This document shows positions 42,701-57,700 of a stretch of DNA of 64,000 nucleotides, piece by piece. The translations under genes and the position numbers were made by a program. The stretch covers positions 11,222,001 through 11,286,000 of the forward strand of contig WHVY01000001.1 in NCBI GenBank assembly GCA_022266195.1. Direction: 5' to 3'. The stretch is from Tetranychus cinnabarinus. Lineage: Eukaryota; Arthropoda; Arachnida; Trombidiformes; Tetranychidae. Position 1 is the first letter of the stretch. The number at the start of each line of letters is the position of its first letter. The notes below the pieces were generated by a model, which made no database searches, was not told where the DNA came from, and saw nothing but the letters and a program-made list of their open reading frames with translations.

Positions 42701-45700
42701 CAGCGTATTGAAGAGGTTAAACATGAATTTCTTGCAAGATTTACTGATTCGATAAAAAATCAGCTAAGAAAATGAGCTCAACAAAAGGTTTTAATGGCAA
42801 GGTGAGTAGATGGTAAAAGAAAAGTTCTGAGAAAAAGTCTCTTTAATCAGATAAAAGTGCATTTACCAAGTCAAGTTGAACTTTTTTCCCTTCCAAATCA
42901 TTGTTAACCCTTTACGGAATAAATTCATTCTGTTCTCTAATTACCTTTTTGCTAATTAAGCAAAATGTGATAAAATTATATTCAATATTAAAATTAGATG
43001 TTCAATGTATAATAATAATAATTTTATTAATAATATTCTCATTGTTCCAAGGAAAACAGCATAACATGGAGTTTCCATAGTTGAGCTAATTTCGTTGTTA
43101 TCTTTATTCAATTTTTTCGCTTCTTTCCTCATAACATAATTTCAATCATATAATCAACTGATGGAATCACCTTGCAGGTAGAGAACAGCAGGATAAGCAG
43201 AAATGCACAGAAGGAAAAGAAAAGGAAAAACTGGGAGTTTTCACTCCCAGCACTCGCTCAATCAGCGAATAGAATTGCAATGAGCAATTTTGATGAATTA
43301 TAAAATTTCATATTCGATGTTATTCAAGCACAGAATGCTGTCCATCAAGCGTTATCTGTGTTATCGATATCATTCATGAGACTGGGAGTTGCATGTTAAT
43401 CAATGTCCATGGCTGTGTTCATGGCTCAATGCGACATCTTTTTTTCATTGACTTTTGGCAAAAAAATGTTTCACTGCTTTTGCTGTTCCACTTTTTGTTG
43501 TCTATTTGTGTTCAACTTATTCATTCTTGCTGATCATTGGATAGAGTTGACAATATTGATCATGAAAAAGTAAGATGATTATGATGATGAGATCAAGTCA
43601 AAAAGTGCTGAACACACAAAGATTGCTGACAGTGAGTATACTGATGGAATGAGAGGAATGAATAAAGAGAAGGAAGAAGAAAAAGGAAAGAAAAACAAAA
43701 TGTATTCCAATCATTTTATTCTTATTCTTCCATTAAATTGTATTATTCTTTGTTCTATTCACAATCTTTTGGATAAATTTCGAGTTCATCATTCCTCTTC
43801 ATCTATCGACCTAACATAACACAATTCATCGTGAAATTATACCATTCTTTTTACCAAAAAGAACTCACTTTTTTCCTCTTTCCAGCAAAGTCTATTTACT
43901 CCGCATCTTTATAATGGTAAAGGATAAACTCTTTTTTTTTCGTTATATTTTTTTTCTTCTCATATATTTCACTATATAACTAGACAAGTTTGAATCATTT
44001 TATGGTTTTATTTTTCCGCCCAACTTTCACTTTTCATACTTTTCTGTATAAAAACTTTACTTTTCGCCACTTTTTTATCTCTCGCTATTTTTTATCCCAC
44101 AGAATATTCTGCTACTTTTTTATTACATAATTATATCAACATGCTATTCTTGGAGTTGTTGCTGTTATTATCAACTTCTCCAGCTAATAAGAGTTTTTTT
44201 CCAGTGTAAAATGGTCTCACTGTAAACATTGAAAAACTAATAACGTTTTCTGGTTCCAGAGAAGGAGAAACTTTTTTTTATTATCAATTTCATCTTCATC
44301 TTTCCTTGCAATCGTTTTTCACTCCCTGAGTTTACTTGGAGTGCAATATTTACTTCGATAGATTATTGTGATAAAAATCATTCTCCGTGACAGGAGCAAG
44401 ATTAATAGATAAAGATTATTGGAGAAATTTTTTATTCACTTATTTCATATGAAAAGTGGCAGATCGATTCTTGGTATTAACATTTCATGATGAAAATGAG
44501 TGATAATTTTTATTTACCAATATATTAGCTGATTAATTCACGGGAAAAAAAGCTGACGAAGTCGGATAAATTTATTGATAATCGATTCATGATCTATTTT
44601 GAAAAGAAAATTGTTTTTCTCTATCAGTGAATTGAAGTTGGAACACTTGTTCATGTATTAGCTCTAGAAGGATTCTTAACGTATTAAACTCTTATTATAA
44701 TAGCAGAACGTTATCGATTATTTTGTTATCTTTACCTTGAAGAATCGATTTTTGCAATTGCTTAATAATCGATAGTTATAACAAATAACGATACCCAATG
44801 AGATTGATGCATCGATTAAATGTACACCGATCGATTCAATAGGAATTCAAGAAATTCCGGAAGAAATGTTTTTTCTAGTTGATTGCATCAAACATTTTAA
44901 AAGATAAAATCTGTGATTCATTCAGGGATGGTTACATGAATGATTTTCAAATGTACAATTCCACCTCAAATCGATAAGCATGAAAGTACTGAGATTCCGA
45001 TTTTGGATTTCTTTTTCGGAGATCGATTTTTTCGATTAATTTTCTTGCGAAATCGATTGACTTTACGAGTACAATTACATTAGCAAAAAGCCAAAAATCC
45101 CTTTCTTGAAATTTCCATCAAAAAAGCAACAACAGATCTACGAAATTGTCTTCTGTCTTGAAAGTCAGAAAGCTTGTTTTTAAAGAGATCCAATCTTCCA
45201 GGGTTGAGATCGATTAATTTTTGTGTGATAAAAATCGATTCTCAAATCGGATTGAAACATAACTGAATGAAGATATTTGAAATGTTCAGATGAATAATAT
45301 CTATATGATGAATAATATTTCGAGTGGGCCTTTTTTGTAATCTTACATTCCCTGAAATCGAGTTTCAGATGTATGAGCGCAAATTTTAATTGATAGCTCG
45401 ATGTTAATTTGGAAATTAATGATAATTGATAAGTTAATGAGTTTGGTTAATAAATCATGAACAATGATATTTTCACCTTTTGTTTTTAATAAAAGGTGAT
45501 GAGATTATGCTTGTAACAAAACTTGAACATTCAGTATCTGATGTTCAAGGGAATGAAAATTAATCATTCAAAATTTGCTCTCTTCAATCTGATAATCAGT
45601 TAATGTTAACCTTGTAAATTATGAGCTAATCAAAACTAGTAAGCCAACAATAGATGGCATTTCCGGACGGGTTGAAATTATAATCACTTTTCCCTTTCTT

Positions 45701-48700
45701 TCTCTTTCTCACTGAATTCTGATTATTTTTGTCATCATTATTTTGGTGAAAATTTTCAGTGAATAACAACAGAGCAGAAAATGTTTTTTTAATATAATTC
45801 AGGGTATAATTTTGAATGAAAGTCAAAGACAATAGAAGCTGAAGTAGACAATGAGATGAAAAATGATTTATCATGCAGTGGAGATTCTGCTTTTATTTAC
45901 ACCAAACTTATCATATTAACCATCATCATCATTATCATCATTTTCATCAGCATCATTATCTGGAACAAAATCCTTCTAATTTATTCACATTTAAGTATCA
46001 CAAAAGTTTCATTTACTCTGAGATTTACCCTGAAAAGTACCGAAAGAAAACTAAAAGAAAATCTCAGAAACATTGAGTGAACTTGATTGATAATCAACTC
46101 GAAGCTAAACGCGTGGTGAGGTTAAGAAAGGCCAGCTTAAGAACAAAACTTTCACTTCAAGTTCAAGTCTGTAAATGACATTGTCAGGTCATCATTGGAT
46201 AACATGAAAAACTGTATTCTACTAAACACTTATTCTAGAATTTATGTTGACGAAATTTCGAATTCCATGAAACTCATCAATCCAACCCGAGATCAAAAGA
46301 TGGACTGAATTTTTATATCACAATCTGGAACGAAAAATAAAATTCCACCTTTTCTCGAATTGGTCTGATATTTTTCTTCATGCACATAGCACAAGTGGTT
46401 AGCACTTTTGACTCGATGCTTATTGATATCAGTTTTTCCCTCCAAACATGTAGAGTTGTAAGCTATTGAGATGAAACTTAGTATTCACGATGCGTTCACA
46501 TGATTTCATGAAGTGCAGTGACATTAGAATTGAGCGATCGTCAGCATTCTCTTTGTGTTTTCTGACATCATTATCATTATTGAATAAAATTTCCATTATT
46601 GTTCTGAACAAATTATTGCAAGAAAAATTAATGATAATCACTTTTACATTTCGATGCAAATATTTTGATATCGAAAAGGCAGGGAATTTCTAGACCAAAT
46701 GAAAGGCAAATAATGTTCTGGAATATTACTTGTTGAGATAAATTCTGACGAACATATATCGTTTGTTGGAAAGATTATTTTTTTGACAGAATCAATTTGT
46801 TATCACCAATTAATTTATAAAATACTATAATTTGATTTAGCCATTACCATTGATGGAACAAGGTTGCTTCGAAAATGATTAACTGCGAAATCTGATTCAA
46901 AATTTATCTAAATTTTTCATTCTGTTTAAACATTTGAATGTAATTTGATTCTTTCATGACAAATATTGAATTCATCTTTAAATTTTTTCTAGTGAATTTC
47001 CAAGTTCATGATGGAAAATCATTAGCGAAACTGATTTAACCATTTTTCATAGTAAATCCAATCGTTTTGATAGTAAATGAAGAGCAATTATTAGTTTCTA
47101 GATATAAATTCACATAATCATAATGATTATGCTTTTTAATACATAATGATAAAATACTTGGCTGCGTTAATTAGCATAATTAACAGCAATAAATTGACTG
47201 TTAACAATATTAATGTTGATATTAAATGTGATGAAATAATAACAATATCAACATTTTCAGCTTTACAGATTAATTGTAATGGTCTAATAATGGGATTGGT
47301 AATTAATGGTGAAAAACTTGAATGGACTCATGTTGCTATCGTCATTATTCATCATTATTATGCAGTCGGATTAGTATTATATAATAGACAGGAAAATATT
47401 GAAATTTATTCATGATTTGAATTAAATTTGAAATCAGATGTACTTTTCTTTAATGCATAAATCTTTCATGAATAATCCAATCAAATCATTTCATTATGCC
47501 AAAAGCGATACAAGTAATTATTGATAATCGAAATTGCCCTTATCTCATGTGCAAGGTAATCAGCGGGCTTTTCAGATATTTTTCAAATTTTTTGGCCACT
47601 TTTACACATTTCGTTATTGTACTGGCCGTTTTTTATCCTTTACGCCTGTACACAGCCATAATTCATGAACTTTTGTGGCTACAGACCTTAGCTTCTAAGC
47701 ATGAGCTTCCGCAGATTGAATAACAAAGGGCGTACGTTCAATTTCATTCAAGGTCATTCAGTTATTTGACCTCCGCATGACTTTGAAGGTCATTTCATGT
47801 AAGTGCAACTGTGGAAATTAGTTCCGTTGGTTTTGATGAAAATCGTATATTTTTAGACGGTGTAAGCTTTAAAATGGTGGCAAATATTAACCAACAAAAA
47901 ATGACTTTCAAATGTAACTTAGAGGTCAAATAACAGAGTGAACTTGAATGACCTTGAGCACAATAGATATCATCCTATGGAAATAGATGCTTATTTTTGC
48001 ATGGGTGATTTAGTCTTTAACTCAAAAGACTAGGTATTCACATGTCCATCACTGACATAACCTAGTGTGCAATTTTTGGATCCTCGAGTTTTAATGATTC
48101 TATATTATACAAGACTAAAGAGCGCATTGAAGATTTCAGCACTTACGGAAACTTCAAAATTACGTGAATACGTGTATGAGGATGTTCAGCCGATGAAAAT
48201 TTCATGATGCATATAATGTATTAAATTCTTAGGATGAATTGATGTATCAATCTTTAAAAAAATGAATGTGTATCAAGATTAAAGATTTTTATGAGAAAAT
48301 TGGACAGACGCGTATTTTTCATTTGGAAGCTATAACTGAAGAACTATTGATTCTACAATACACAGATTTGAACTAAGAGTTTCTACAGGCTCTACTAGCC
48401 ATAAGTTCAATGATCAAGGTTATTCAAGGTAACTTCATTATTTGATCTGCAACTGACATTCGGAATTCATTTTATGAAAGTCTAATTTTGATACGTTTAT
48501 CAATTTTTCGTGAAAAAGATTAGTGATCTGCACGACGGTTTAATTGCAATATGTAACAAAACACCATTCAATAGGAAAAGTTGGGTTATCTCAGAAAGAG
48601 GTTATAAAATTTCATTGAGAGGTGAAATAACGAGCGAGTGCGTGACCATGAGAGTTTGAATTTTCGGCTCTAAAATACTGCTGACTGAAAATCATAAAGG

Positions 48701-51700
48701 TCCGACTATTACTGTCTGATTTCTGACTATTGAATTATTGACACGAAGCCAAGAAAAAAGTAGTCGGTAGCAAAAATTTTTAATCTCGCTTTTAAAATAT
48801 CTATATTCATCGAAACATTTTTCATTAATTGATGAGGGCATTCCCAGCAAATTTGATAAGCTCATCAGTAACTACTACCAACTATAAAGAATAAAAAATT
48901 GTGCATGCATGAATCGTACTGTAAATGACCTTCAAATTATATCCATAAATTAAGTGAAGGAACGACCTGAAAGCGACAACTAATGAAGCATTGCAAATGA
49001 TTTACCAATATGAGCTACTTAGGATTTCCAATGTTTTTCTGGTGTATAAGTCGTGGGTTCTGCAGTTTCAATCGTTTGTATTTGCTGCAAAATTACATCT
49101 TGAATTTTTTCGTGAAAAGCAAATGAAATGAGCAAAAAGCTAATAATGGTGCAATACATGGTGTTATACGAAAATGTCAGACAGAGGAATAGAAGAAAAT
49201 GTCAATTTCCTGTTGTTGATTAGCATCCGAATAATCATTAACAAACACCTTGTTTGAAGGCAAAATAAATGTGCATCTATTCAATATCCAAATAATATCA
49301 ATATCTTTTCACCATCTTTTAATTCATCTTATCAATACTCTTGGACATTTTTCTTGGGTCATCACTGAATAATTTTCCCTTTTCTTCCTTTCATATTCTC
49401 TTTTGTCCATCAATACTAATAAGTTTTTTTTGTCATTTCGTCTTTTCTCTCCTTGTTTTATTCCTTCCAACCAAGTAATAGGAAACATTTTCACACTTCA
49501 TCCTGATCAAGTAAACATGACGATAAGCAAAAACTCTAATACATCATTGGAAATGATTCAATGTTGCTTTATCATTCAATATTTGTCCAACCATTATTAT
49601 TATTCCAATTAATAGATGTCTGTTGATGAGTTTTACTTGACCATGTTTGATGGACAAGCATGATAAACAAAGTTCAATAGCAAATTTTCAGAAGCATAAC
49701 TATCTGGTTCATCTTGTTACCTTTTGCTCCTTTAATTCTGGTAAAGGTCATTTATAAATGTTACACGAAATGGTTTACCAGTTTTTTGATCAAACTTTGA
49801 TTCGACTTTATCACATGAAAAGAGAAGGAAAAAAACAGAGAAAAAGTGAGAAAAAAAATCAAGTAGTGAAAATCTCATGAGTCTAATTTAGCAAAGAAAA
49901 TGAAAAAATTCTGACTGATAATGATAATGATGATGAGAGACGAAAAGTAATGAGCAGAAATGTTCAAGATTTAGCCTTTTCTTTCGACCCATTTGATGCA
50001 CTAAATTCAATGCTAGACAGTCAATGATCCAGCACAAAATTGGCTTGTTCAAAGAGCCTCAAACGAAGAGCTTTTCAGGTGAGAAATGAAGCTATTTTTT
50101 CATGATAAAAGTTCCCTTGTTTCATGTCAACCATTGAAAGGTAAATTGCTTCTGACAATTTAATCCAATTGCGCTGACCGTCATGATTGAATCAAGGTTT
50201 ATCCATCTTGAAATTTGAATATTAATTCGCTAGTAAAAAGTAATTGATTAAACCCTTTTCTGGTTACTTGTGTTGTGGCCTTTTAAACAGTTGTTTGGCT
50301 CGAGTTGATGATGATGCAGTATGAATAATGATGATGAAGGTTGAAGGTAATTTGACTAGAGTTGAAGCAGAATCACAGGCAACGATAAAAGTCTCAATGT
50401 TCAGTGTAAACTTGATAAGCTTTACTTCGTCATTTCCGTTTTCCGTTCAACTCTTTTCTTTCTTTTCCCTGCAATTTCATTTTCTTTCTCATGTAATTCT
50501 TTACTTTTTTTTCTTCTTCTTATTCTCATCAAACTTATCTCACAATCTTATTCTTTACTCCCAGCAATTCTCTAGTCACCCAATCTTTACATTATCATCT
50601 TTTATCGTCATGGTGATTCTACTCGTTTCCACAAGATTATCATCTTTTTATCTCTTGTGCAATTGTTAAGTCTCATCATTTTTATATTTATACAACATGA
50701 AAGAGATATAAATGTTTCTGGTTTGGTTGGAAAAACCGGAAAAGCTGAAACTCGAAAAATGAAAGGACAAGAAAGGAAATAACCAAATTGAGATCATTTG
50801 ACATGAAAAGTTGCATTGAAATTTTTCCAGTCGAAAATTTGGGGAAATCGAAAAATTCCAATTCACAGACATGTCATGGCTAATTATCATGGCAATTCAT
50901 TGACAGAACAAGGTTGACAAAGATTGATGATTTCAACAGCAAAGTGTGTGTGTTGGTTATGATGGTGAATTCAAGAAGGTTGAGATGAATCAAATAAAAC
51001 AAAACACACGGTCAATATTCAGACCAACAGACATAAAGTCAAAATATTCAATTTAAATAAGTTTATTCAAAATTGTTAAAGATGATGAAGAAGCAATTGA
51101 CAGATTCAACTTTAGTGAATTTACACCGAAGAGGACAATACAAAAAGATACAAAAACTAGTTAAGCTCAAAACGTCTGAATACAAGACAAAGATACACCA
51201 TAAGTGTTAAGGTGACATTTCAGGTATTTATAGTAGGGCAGGTAAGACAGCCCTTTTGAGTCCTCGGTGAGTAAGAGTTTGTTTGACGGTTAAGATGGAC
51301 AAGTGGAAGAAAACCAGGAAATGTGAGTTCCTCTAGGGATTTGTGTTTGTTTGTAGCAATAGGTTGAAAATAGCTTAAGCAGGTAAAAATGGTCAAGTTG
51401 AAGGGTCAAAATAGCTTCTAGGTTTAAGGGGTGAAATTAGGTGTTGTAATTAGTTAGAGTAGGCGAATAGTAAATGATTAAAGAAAGAATCAAGTTATTA
51501 GGTTGAATGGTTGAGATACAGTGGACACTTTCCCTAGGACTTTTGAGGGTTCATAGTTCATGGAGAAACTGAGGTTTTCTCATGAACTATGAGTCGTACA
51601 GGTAAACAAATGTTACCACCTGATTTGTCTCAACGAGAGGAAGCTAACGATATGTAAAAATATCGAGGAATATCAGAGGTTCCTGATTCAGTAGCTACAT

Positions 51701-54700
51701 ATGGAGAAATGTATGGGAAAAGGTCAAAATAAGGGTTTTTCATAGTTAACTCTGAAATGATTTATCAGGTCAAAACTAATTATGAATCATTAAGTTCATG
51801 ATGATGAACTATGACTGAATAAAGTGTTAAATAGGAGTCAGAGTCATTATTGGTGAAGATGGAAGATGAAACGAGAAAAAGTGAAAAAAGTCAAAAATTG
51901 AAATGAATTTAGATTAGAGGTAAATCATGACTAATAAGTCACAATGAACATTTAAATAAGGAGAGAGGTTAGTTTACGTTATAATAAATAAAGTAAAGTT
52001 GATATTTTCAACCAACAGTGTGCACAAAATGTAAGGTCAAATGTGAAATGTATTTCGATTTCAATTTTTTTTCTTCTTTTTTCTCTCCGAAACTTCATTC
52101 AGAAAGATTGATTTCTGTTCAAGTTAACACTTTTTTTCCTTGTTAAGTTTTCTTTTCTCACTTTTGTATTTACCTTTCAATAACCATGACCATTCTGTGT
52201 ATTTGCATAACACTTGAAAAGTATTTGAATAGTTTTTTCCTTTGGTTCAACTTCAATGTGAAACACTAAATAAACTGTCAATTGTTCAATGTTTCATTCA
52301 ATCATTTAAATAACTTGGTTGAGAAGATTTTTGGTCAATAAAAGTCAATGAAAGGTTAAAAGTTTTCCAATCTTTTTTTTGTATCTTGAATGAGCTTGAA
52401 TGATTTTGGTCAGCCTGGGTTTCAAGCTGCAAATTATGTCTCTAAAATTGCCTAAAGCCAATTTCCTTTTCTTTCCAATTTTCAATGAAATTCATTCAGC
52501 ATGATGATTAGAGCTTTTCAATGTGGTCATGTTGAACCAATTTAAATGATATAACCTGACAAGTCGAATGAGCAACTCGTTACAGTTAACAAGTTACCTT
52601 GAAGGGTTCAACGAAAAGGCTTGCAATTTGATAATCTCATCAGTTGACATCAGTACAACCTTCAACTCTTCATTTGATTTACCAATGGATTTACAATTAA
52701 ATTTACATTTCAAAGTGAAATTGGAAATTGAAAGAACTTTTTTCTTCTTCTTTTTCTCTCTCTTTCCATGGCAATAATTATCATTTTAAGTGGAAAAAAT
52801 TGAAAAAATGTTGAAACAATTTCGATGAACAAATTGCTCCAAATTGGTTGAGTTTAATCAATGCTGATGATCAGTAAATGGTAATCATTTTTACAGTCAA
52901 ATTTGTGTCGAGCTTGAAACAGGTTGACATTGAATTAGTTTTTTACTTCTTTTCGCATTCATCATGAATATTTGGTTAATGAACTGGGAGTCTTTTTTAT
53001 CAAATGGAAATGTTGAAAGGAATAAAGCAGATTATAAACAATTGTGCTCTTTATTTATCTTGAGATATCAAACTGAGTCGATTTGAGTAAATGGATTGTT
53101 CACAGTTGGACAAGTTGAGACATTTTTAGCTTCTCTTGAAACGGAAACAGACAGCGAGAAGAGAAGTATTTTTATTAATAGATTGATTGAGTAGCAAAAA
53201 GATGATGGGAAACAAGCTGCTAAATGAATGGTGTAATGACACAAGTGGAAATGGCTGGGAGTGAGAGTTTCATGGATGGAAGGGAAGAGAGAATAGAGAA
53301 TTGGAGAAACGCAAAAGCTGAGATTACATTCAAACTGTTTTCCATTGAGAGTGACATTGCAGTGAAGGAAATTCATGATAACCTGTCGAGTAGAATAGGA
53401 TTCAATGATATTTCATTGGAAACGATGAGTAAATATTGTTAAAGAATTTTTTCGTTTCAAAACAATTTGAAAATGAGATGCTAAAGGATGAAATATTTTA
53501 TGGTTAGAATGGTAAGTTGTGAAGGGAAAAAAGCTTTTCCTGGATCCTTTGAGAACTGTTCATCACTGCCTTTTAGGAGAGGCAAAGATGAAGGAAAAAT
53601 TGCAAGATGATCAAGTAGAAAGAGTGGAAAATGAGGAGAAAAAAATCAGCTTTTGTTGAGACTGAAAACTGAATCAATCATAAATCAGATTTTTAATAAA
53701 CAATATTCTTACTAACCAAACAGTTGCAGGATTATCATCAGGGAAAGATAAAATTTTCATCTTCATCAGTAAATCTTATTTCTGGGAAAAAATGGTTCGA
53801 ACCAAGATGCCAATGAGAAACAACAATAACAGCAATCGTATGACAGCTCAAGAAATGCCCAGTTTTGCTGTGCACCAGATGCTATGCCACTAGGTTTAGT
53901 TGGCTGATTCAGTTTCAACTTACGTATGACAATAGAAATGAATATTTCGATACTGATTGTAAATGATGGACGCGTTTCTCGTGCTTTGCTCAATGCATCA
54001 TCATGTAAACATGATTGAATTTTTGTGTGTTTGCCTGAGCTTTTTGATTAAATTATGGCAATAAAAATGTCAACAATCAATTCGTCAAGTTGCTTTCAAC
54101 AACATTTAATTATTGATGTTCAATATTCCTATTTATATTGTCCCATTTCACCCTTTAATCAAGTTAACAGACAATGAAGAAGCAAAACTATCTCACTGAA
54201 TGGATAATATCAGTTGGATAATGATGTTAACTTGATGAATGAATGATCTAAAAGCATAACAAAAAAGGTAACCAGTCAATTGTTATGCCAATGATAATAA
54301 AATCATTCAAGTGAATTTATCTTTTTATTGGCAACGATTTATTGTTATTATTATGTGCTATTAGTATTATTGTCATTAGCATTATCGTTTCTTTCCCTTT
54401 TTTCACTCACAATAAAGTAAATCATCAATGAATAATCGTTACGATTTCCACTTATCATGACCATATCATCACCTTCACTAATCATTATAATCATTAAATG
54501 GGAAAGAAAGAAGCGAAAAGGTTGATCAAAAATGCTGCCGAACAATGGTCAAAGTGAAATAAAGATGAACAACAAAGAAGGTTATTAGTTAATTAAGAAA
54601 TCATTTTATAGGTTTTTGAACATAAAATGGCCTTCTTTTCACTTTTATAATCTAATGATGGACAATTAAGTCTTCAAGTTGCGTATTATCTCAATAACAA

Positions 54701-57700
54701 TAGATACAAAGAGAGAACAATTTGCTCCTAAAACCAAATTGGTCAATTACAAGTTTAAAGTTTAAAACAAGTTGATGAATAATTTTCCAAACGAAATTTG
54801 ATTTTGCTTTTGAGGGAAAAGACATCACTCAGTTAGGCAATGTTTCGGATGAAAAAAAGATCGAATCAGCTAGATGATTATCTTTATTGGGTGACATCGG
54901 TAACAGCGTTTCTGCGATTCAACAAATCGATCGTGCATAAAACATTCAACACAAACTTGCCAAGCATGAAAATGCAAGGTCCGAGATTTCCTGCCAAGTC
55001 CTGTTGATATTTTTATTTTATTTTATTTAGCAAATAATATTCAATTAAAAATTGACTTCTTTTGTGACTGAAGTTGGATCAACAGGATACTTACGAAACT
55101 AAATGAAATGAAATTTTGACACAAAACTCAAAAATTGACCAAAAATGTAGACTTTTTGTTGATGAAAAGACAAAATTTGAATGAAATCGTGTTGAAAAGT
55201 AACAATTTTGCCGGCATTTTGAATGGCAAATGTTGACAAATGTTGATAATGTTGAGTCTAACTTGAAACTTTTTCCATTGTTTATCCCATTGTTTCATTG
55301 GACTCATCAAGAGTTGACATGAAATGTCTCATTGAATCGAGTTGACAAGAAAACAAAATGAATGTTCTTTTTGTTTCTCTTCATTCAATTTTCAATTCTC
55401 TCCATTATTCCTTGTCTTTTCCCTTGCTTCACTTGTCCTTCCTTCCCTGTTCAGATTATCATGGAGAGTTTAGTTTGTCTTTCCAGTCTTCTTCTCTTCT
55501 TTACTCTTCACCAAAATCAATCCCTTACTCTCTCTCTCTCCTTCTTACCCTTTCAATGAATATGTTATCACCAGCTATTCACAGCATTTTATTCAGATTC
55601 CTGTCTCATCAGTTTCAGCATTATCAATCGATTGAAACCAATTAAATAAGGACACAAAAAGTCACTTATCATGTAGAAAAATGTTGCCACTCTTTACCTT
55701 ACAGAGAAACCCTGAAATCTGAACCATCTTTAACATGATTGTTTTCCTTCTTTTCATCCTTTTTCTCCTTCTTTTCTCTTCACTTTCCCAGCATTTTGCT
55801 GACATTCTTCAGATGAAAATGGATTGTTTCACTTCTGTTGTTGTTTCTGATTAGTATCCAACTCTTCAACATTTACTGATCAACTTTGAACGCAGTAAAC
55901 TCACATTTTTCAGGTAACCTTGTTTGGCTGTTAAATTGGTTAACCTGACAAACAAATTGGTTTCTCATGGAATGAAAAAAACAGAACAGAAAAAGAAAAA
56001 AAAATGTCAGAAGAAAAATTATTTCACTTTTCTCTCAAAACTCGATTCGAGTCATTATGTTGAAATAATCTGATTATGAATAAAACTGATAATTATCAGT
56101 TTTCTTATTTCAACTTATTTTCCCTTTGAATCAACTAATACGATAATTTGCCAGAATAACAGTCATTTCTAGATAATTGTATTATTAAACGAAAAATAAA
56201 TGCCATTTAACGAATCAACTATTAAAATGTCGAAAAAATGAATATAATTATCAACTCGAAAGTCAAATTATCATAATCGCTATAAAAGCAAAATAGAAAT
56301 CGAGATTTTTTCTCATTTCTCAAATTGTTGCACAACTGATGATTACCATGAATTTGCAAAGACTTTTTACATCGAAAATGAAATTTCAATGTTGGGAAAA
56401 AGAAAAGAACTGAAAGTTCGAAAATTGAGGAAAATTCTTTTTACCATTAACCAGGCCGATAATTCATCAAGTTGAAAGGTTTATTCCAAAGTCAAACACT
56501 TATTGATTCTGATTCTGGTTTCAATTATGCTGTTGATCAATCAACTAATTTGTTATCACATTTTCACTCCCAGTCTGTCAGTTTCAGAAGAACAGTTTTG
56601 TCTCTGAAATCAAACAGAAAATTTTGCTTGGAATAATTTTCTTAATTGAAATTGCCTCTCAATTTATCAAAACATTGAACATTCATGTTGAGAGGTTGCA
56701 TGCAATTTCAATGTTTGAATGAAAATTGATCAATGATTTATCTTGATGAACAAATGTGCAAACAGATTCAAGTTGAACTCGAATATTGACTCGACTTTGA
56801 ATATTCATTTTTTTTCTTCTTTTTTTACTTTTTCTCTTTTATCTTCTGTTTGTTAACATTTCTTGTGTTGATTGAATTTGATCAATTTTTAAACAAATTT
56901 GATTGAAAAAAGAGAAAAAAGATGAAAAATTCAATTTTCTTTTCAATTTTTCTTTTCACAGTTATCATGACTATAAATATCATGGAAAGATAAACTTAAG
57001 TTGAAAGTTTATTATTGAGATTAGATGGAAAGTGAAAGTATATTTATATTTAATATCAAAACTGTAACTTTTCAGGATAAAATTAAGATTAAACTTCCGG
57101 TTATGCTGGAGGCTTTGTGATTTCATGTTTGCTTTTATATTTTTTGCTGCTTCTTCACTTACTTTGCATCAACATAATAAAGTCAATTCTCGACTGAATT
57201 CAATTTTTTATTTTAATACCTAATCAAAGTGTAATCACACAGAGAAAAGGTTGTGACTGAAATTCATTCATGTTCAACATTTATTTATCTTCTTTTATGG
57301 CGAAGAAAAGAAAAGATGAAGATTTCTCCTTTTTTGTCGCAAAACTCTTTACTTATTATTTATTTTTTTCCAGGTAAATAATGATGGCGTTGATATGTAT
57401 ATGGAATTAGGAATAAAAAAGTGAAATTCATATAATGGCTTCAAGGGCTGGGTGAAGCAAGTTTATTTCTTGGAAATGTCATGAAAGTGAATTCTGAAAT
57501 TGTCAAGCAGAAGAGTCGAGAAAATGATTGAGTTGAATTTGAAAATAAGAGACAAAGATGGAGTTTTGATCTAGTCTGTCATTGTTAATGAACTTTTAAA
57601 TGTTGTGACGAGTGTTTGAATGATGAATCCATATTCTGTTACAAATTGCAATATCTGTTTTCGCTTCTACTGCAATTCCTGTCCAAACTATGAATTTAAG

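Noticed and set aside
47146..47723. Plus-strand frames of 89 and 75 codons
   Set aside because: No recognisable domain, no supporting splice context, and they sit beside degenerate repeats; left as unsupported.
57359..57384. Pyrimidine tract followed by CAG/GTAAAT, like a recursive splice site
   Set aside because: It is on the plus strand, whereas the host intron is spliced from a minus-strand transcript, so it cannot serve neuroligin.
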